Of a stretch of 6,213 nucleotides of DNA, positions 5,756 to 6,213 are shown piece by piece. The DNA is taken from positions 1 through 6,213 of the forward strand of contig PIVW01000355.1 in NCBI GenBank assembly GCA_003353825.1, written 5' to 3'. The notes under the pieces are model-generated. The model had not been told where the DNA came from. It made no database searches and worked only from the letters and a program-made list of their open reading frames with translations. Origin of the DNA: Chloroflexota bacterium (lineage in GTDB: Bacteria; Chloroflexota; Anaerolineae; J102). The translations under genes and the position numbers were made by a program. Numbering within the stretch: position 1 is the stretch's first letter; the number at the start of each line of letters is the position of its first letter.

Positions 5756-6213
5756 AAAAGGCGTTGCTCTCCGCTCAGTCTGACCATGCTGAGATGCGTC
5801 AGGCAGCCGATTGGCTGGATCAAATTGCCGATTTGTTAGACCCTGAAGGGAAACCTGAGCGCTCCTCTGCTCAAGTGCAACAAGAGCTCTTTTCCTATCT
5901 GGACGATATCACCCTGCAGGGTCAAGATTCCCCTCGTCTAGCTGAATTCTGTGACAAAATCCAACGCACCACGCTCAACTACACACCGGGACTATTCCAT
6001 TGCTACGATATTCCTGGCCTGCCCCGCACCAACAACGATCGCGAAAGCGAGTTCCGTGACCTCAATCGACAACTACTCTCCACCACCGGCCAAGTCGGCT
6101 TGGTGAAACGCATCATCCAACGTGAAGGGGCTTGGGAACTCATCCCTCGCCCCGACTCCCTGCGCGACACAGTTAGTGCTTTGGCGCACGTTGACCCTTA
6201 TGAATTCTCGCAA
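5740..6213 (+). pseudogene. C-terminal fragment of a different DDE-type transposase, running off the window
   Basis: One frame is open from 5725 to the right edge (163 codons). The protein-like sequence begins about KGLQKALLSAQ, has an acidic helical stretch (MRQAADWLDQIADLLDPEG), then YTPGLFHCYDIPGLPRTNNDRESEFRDLNRQLL and WELIPRPDSLRDTVSAL. The TNNDRESEFR motif resembles the NN-x-x-E segment carrying the last acidic residue in several DDE transposase families. I cannot place it in a named IS family. The upstream catalytic domain is missing because the frame abuts the IS630 remnant, so it is a truncated copy. A GTG at 5731 could start translation but has no convincing ribosome-binding site. 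The end lies beyond the window. Confidence 0.65.

Noticed and set aside
1..6213. CRISPR array, toxin-antitoxin or defence system
   Set aside because: No regularly spaced repeats were found, nor any small paired genes or nuclease, helicase or reverse-transcriptase motifs. The only nucleic-acid enzymes are transposase remnants.

Overview
The window is mid-GC bacterial DNA that looks like an accessory or decaying chromosomal stretch. The sensor-kinase style, the PhnD-like lipoprotein and the two transposase types remind me of Chloroflexota, but this assignment is from recollection of similar proteins and is weak.

Layout. Bases 1-110 hold only a small hairpin. About 111-1023 (+) is a TauE/SafE-type membrane permease wrecked by several frameshifts, a nonsense codon and an insertion of about 205-220 bp flanked by a near-duplicate of 13-16 bases; the insert contains a perfect 27-bp palindrome. 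Ten bases after the permease stop comes an intact 428-residue iron-sulfur protein (1033-2319, +) with four ferredoxin-type cysteine clusters, an internal twin-arginine-like motif and a C-terminal zinc-ribbon-like pair. It has no Shine-Dalgarno sequence but does have a well-spaced promoter that would start the mRNA at its ATG.

Convergent to it, on the minus strand, is a tight two-gene unit: a PhnD-like periplasmic binding lipoprotein (4776-3820) followed after 3 bases by a NarX/DegS-type sensor histidine kinase (3816-2365). This resembles known pairs in which a binding protein feeds a kinase, such as AioX/AioS. No response regulator is present in the window. A stem-loop between the convergent genes may stop transcription from both sides.

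Upstream of that operon (4777-4991) is a divergent intergenic region with candidate promoters in both directions and a run of seven G. From about 4951 to 5755 lies a dead IS630-family element: its transposase has a stop and frameshift at a 12-bp perfect inverted repeat, a deletion that removed the first catalytic aspartate, and two later stops. At about 5755 it joins abruptly to the C-terminal part of an unrelated DDE-type transposase that is open to the right edge of the window.

How it fits together (inference): an anion or sulfur-compound exporter and a multi-cluster electron-transfer protein once formed a unit next to a ligand-sensing regulatory pair. The exporter has since decayed, while the iron-sulfur protein and the sensor pair remain intact. 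No clearly new multi-gene system is visible; the binding-protein/kinase pair and the iron-sulfur protein are the best leads.
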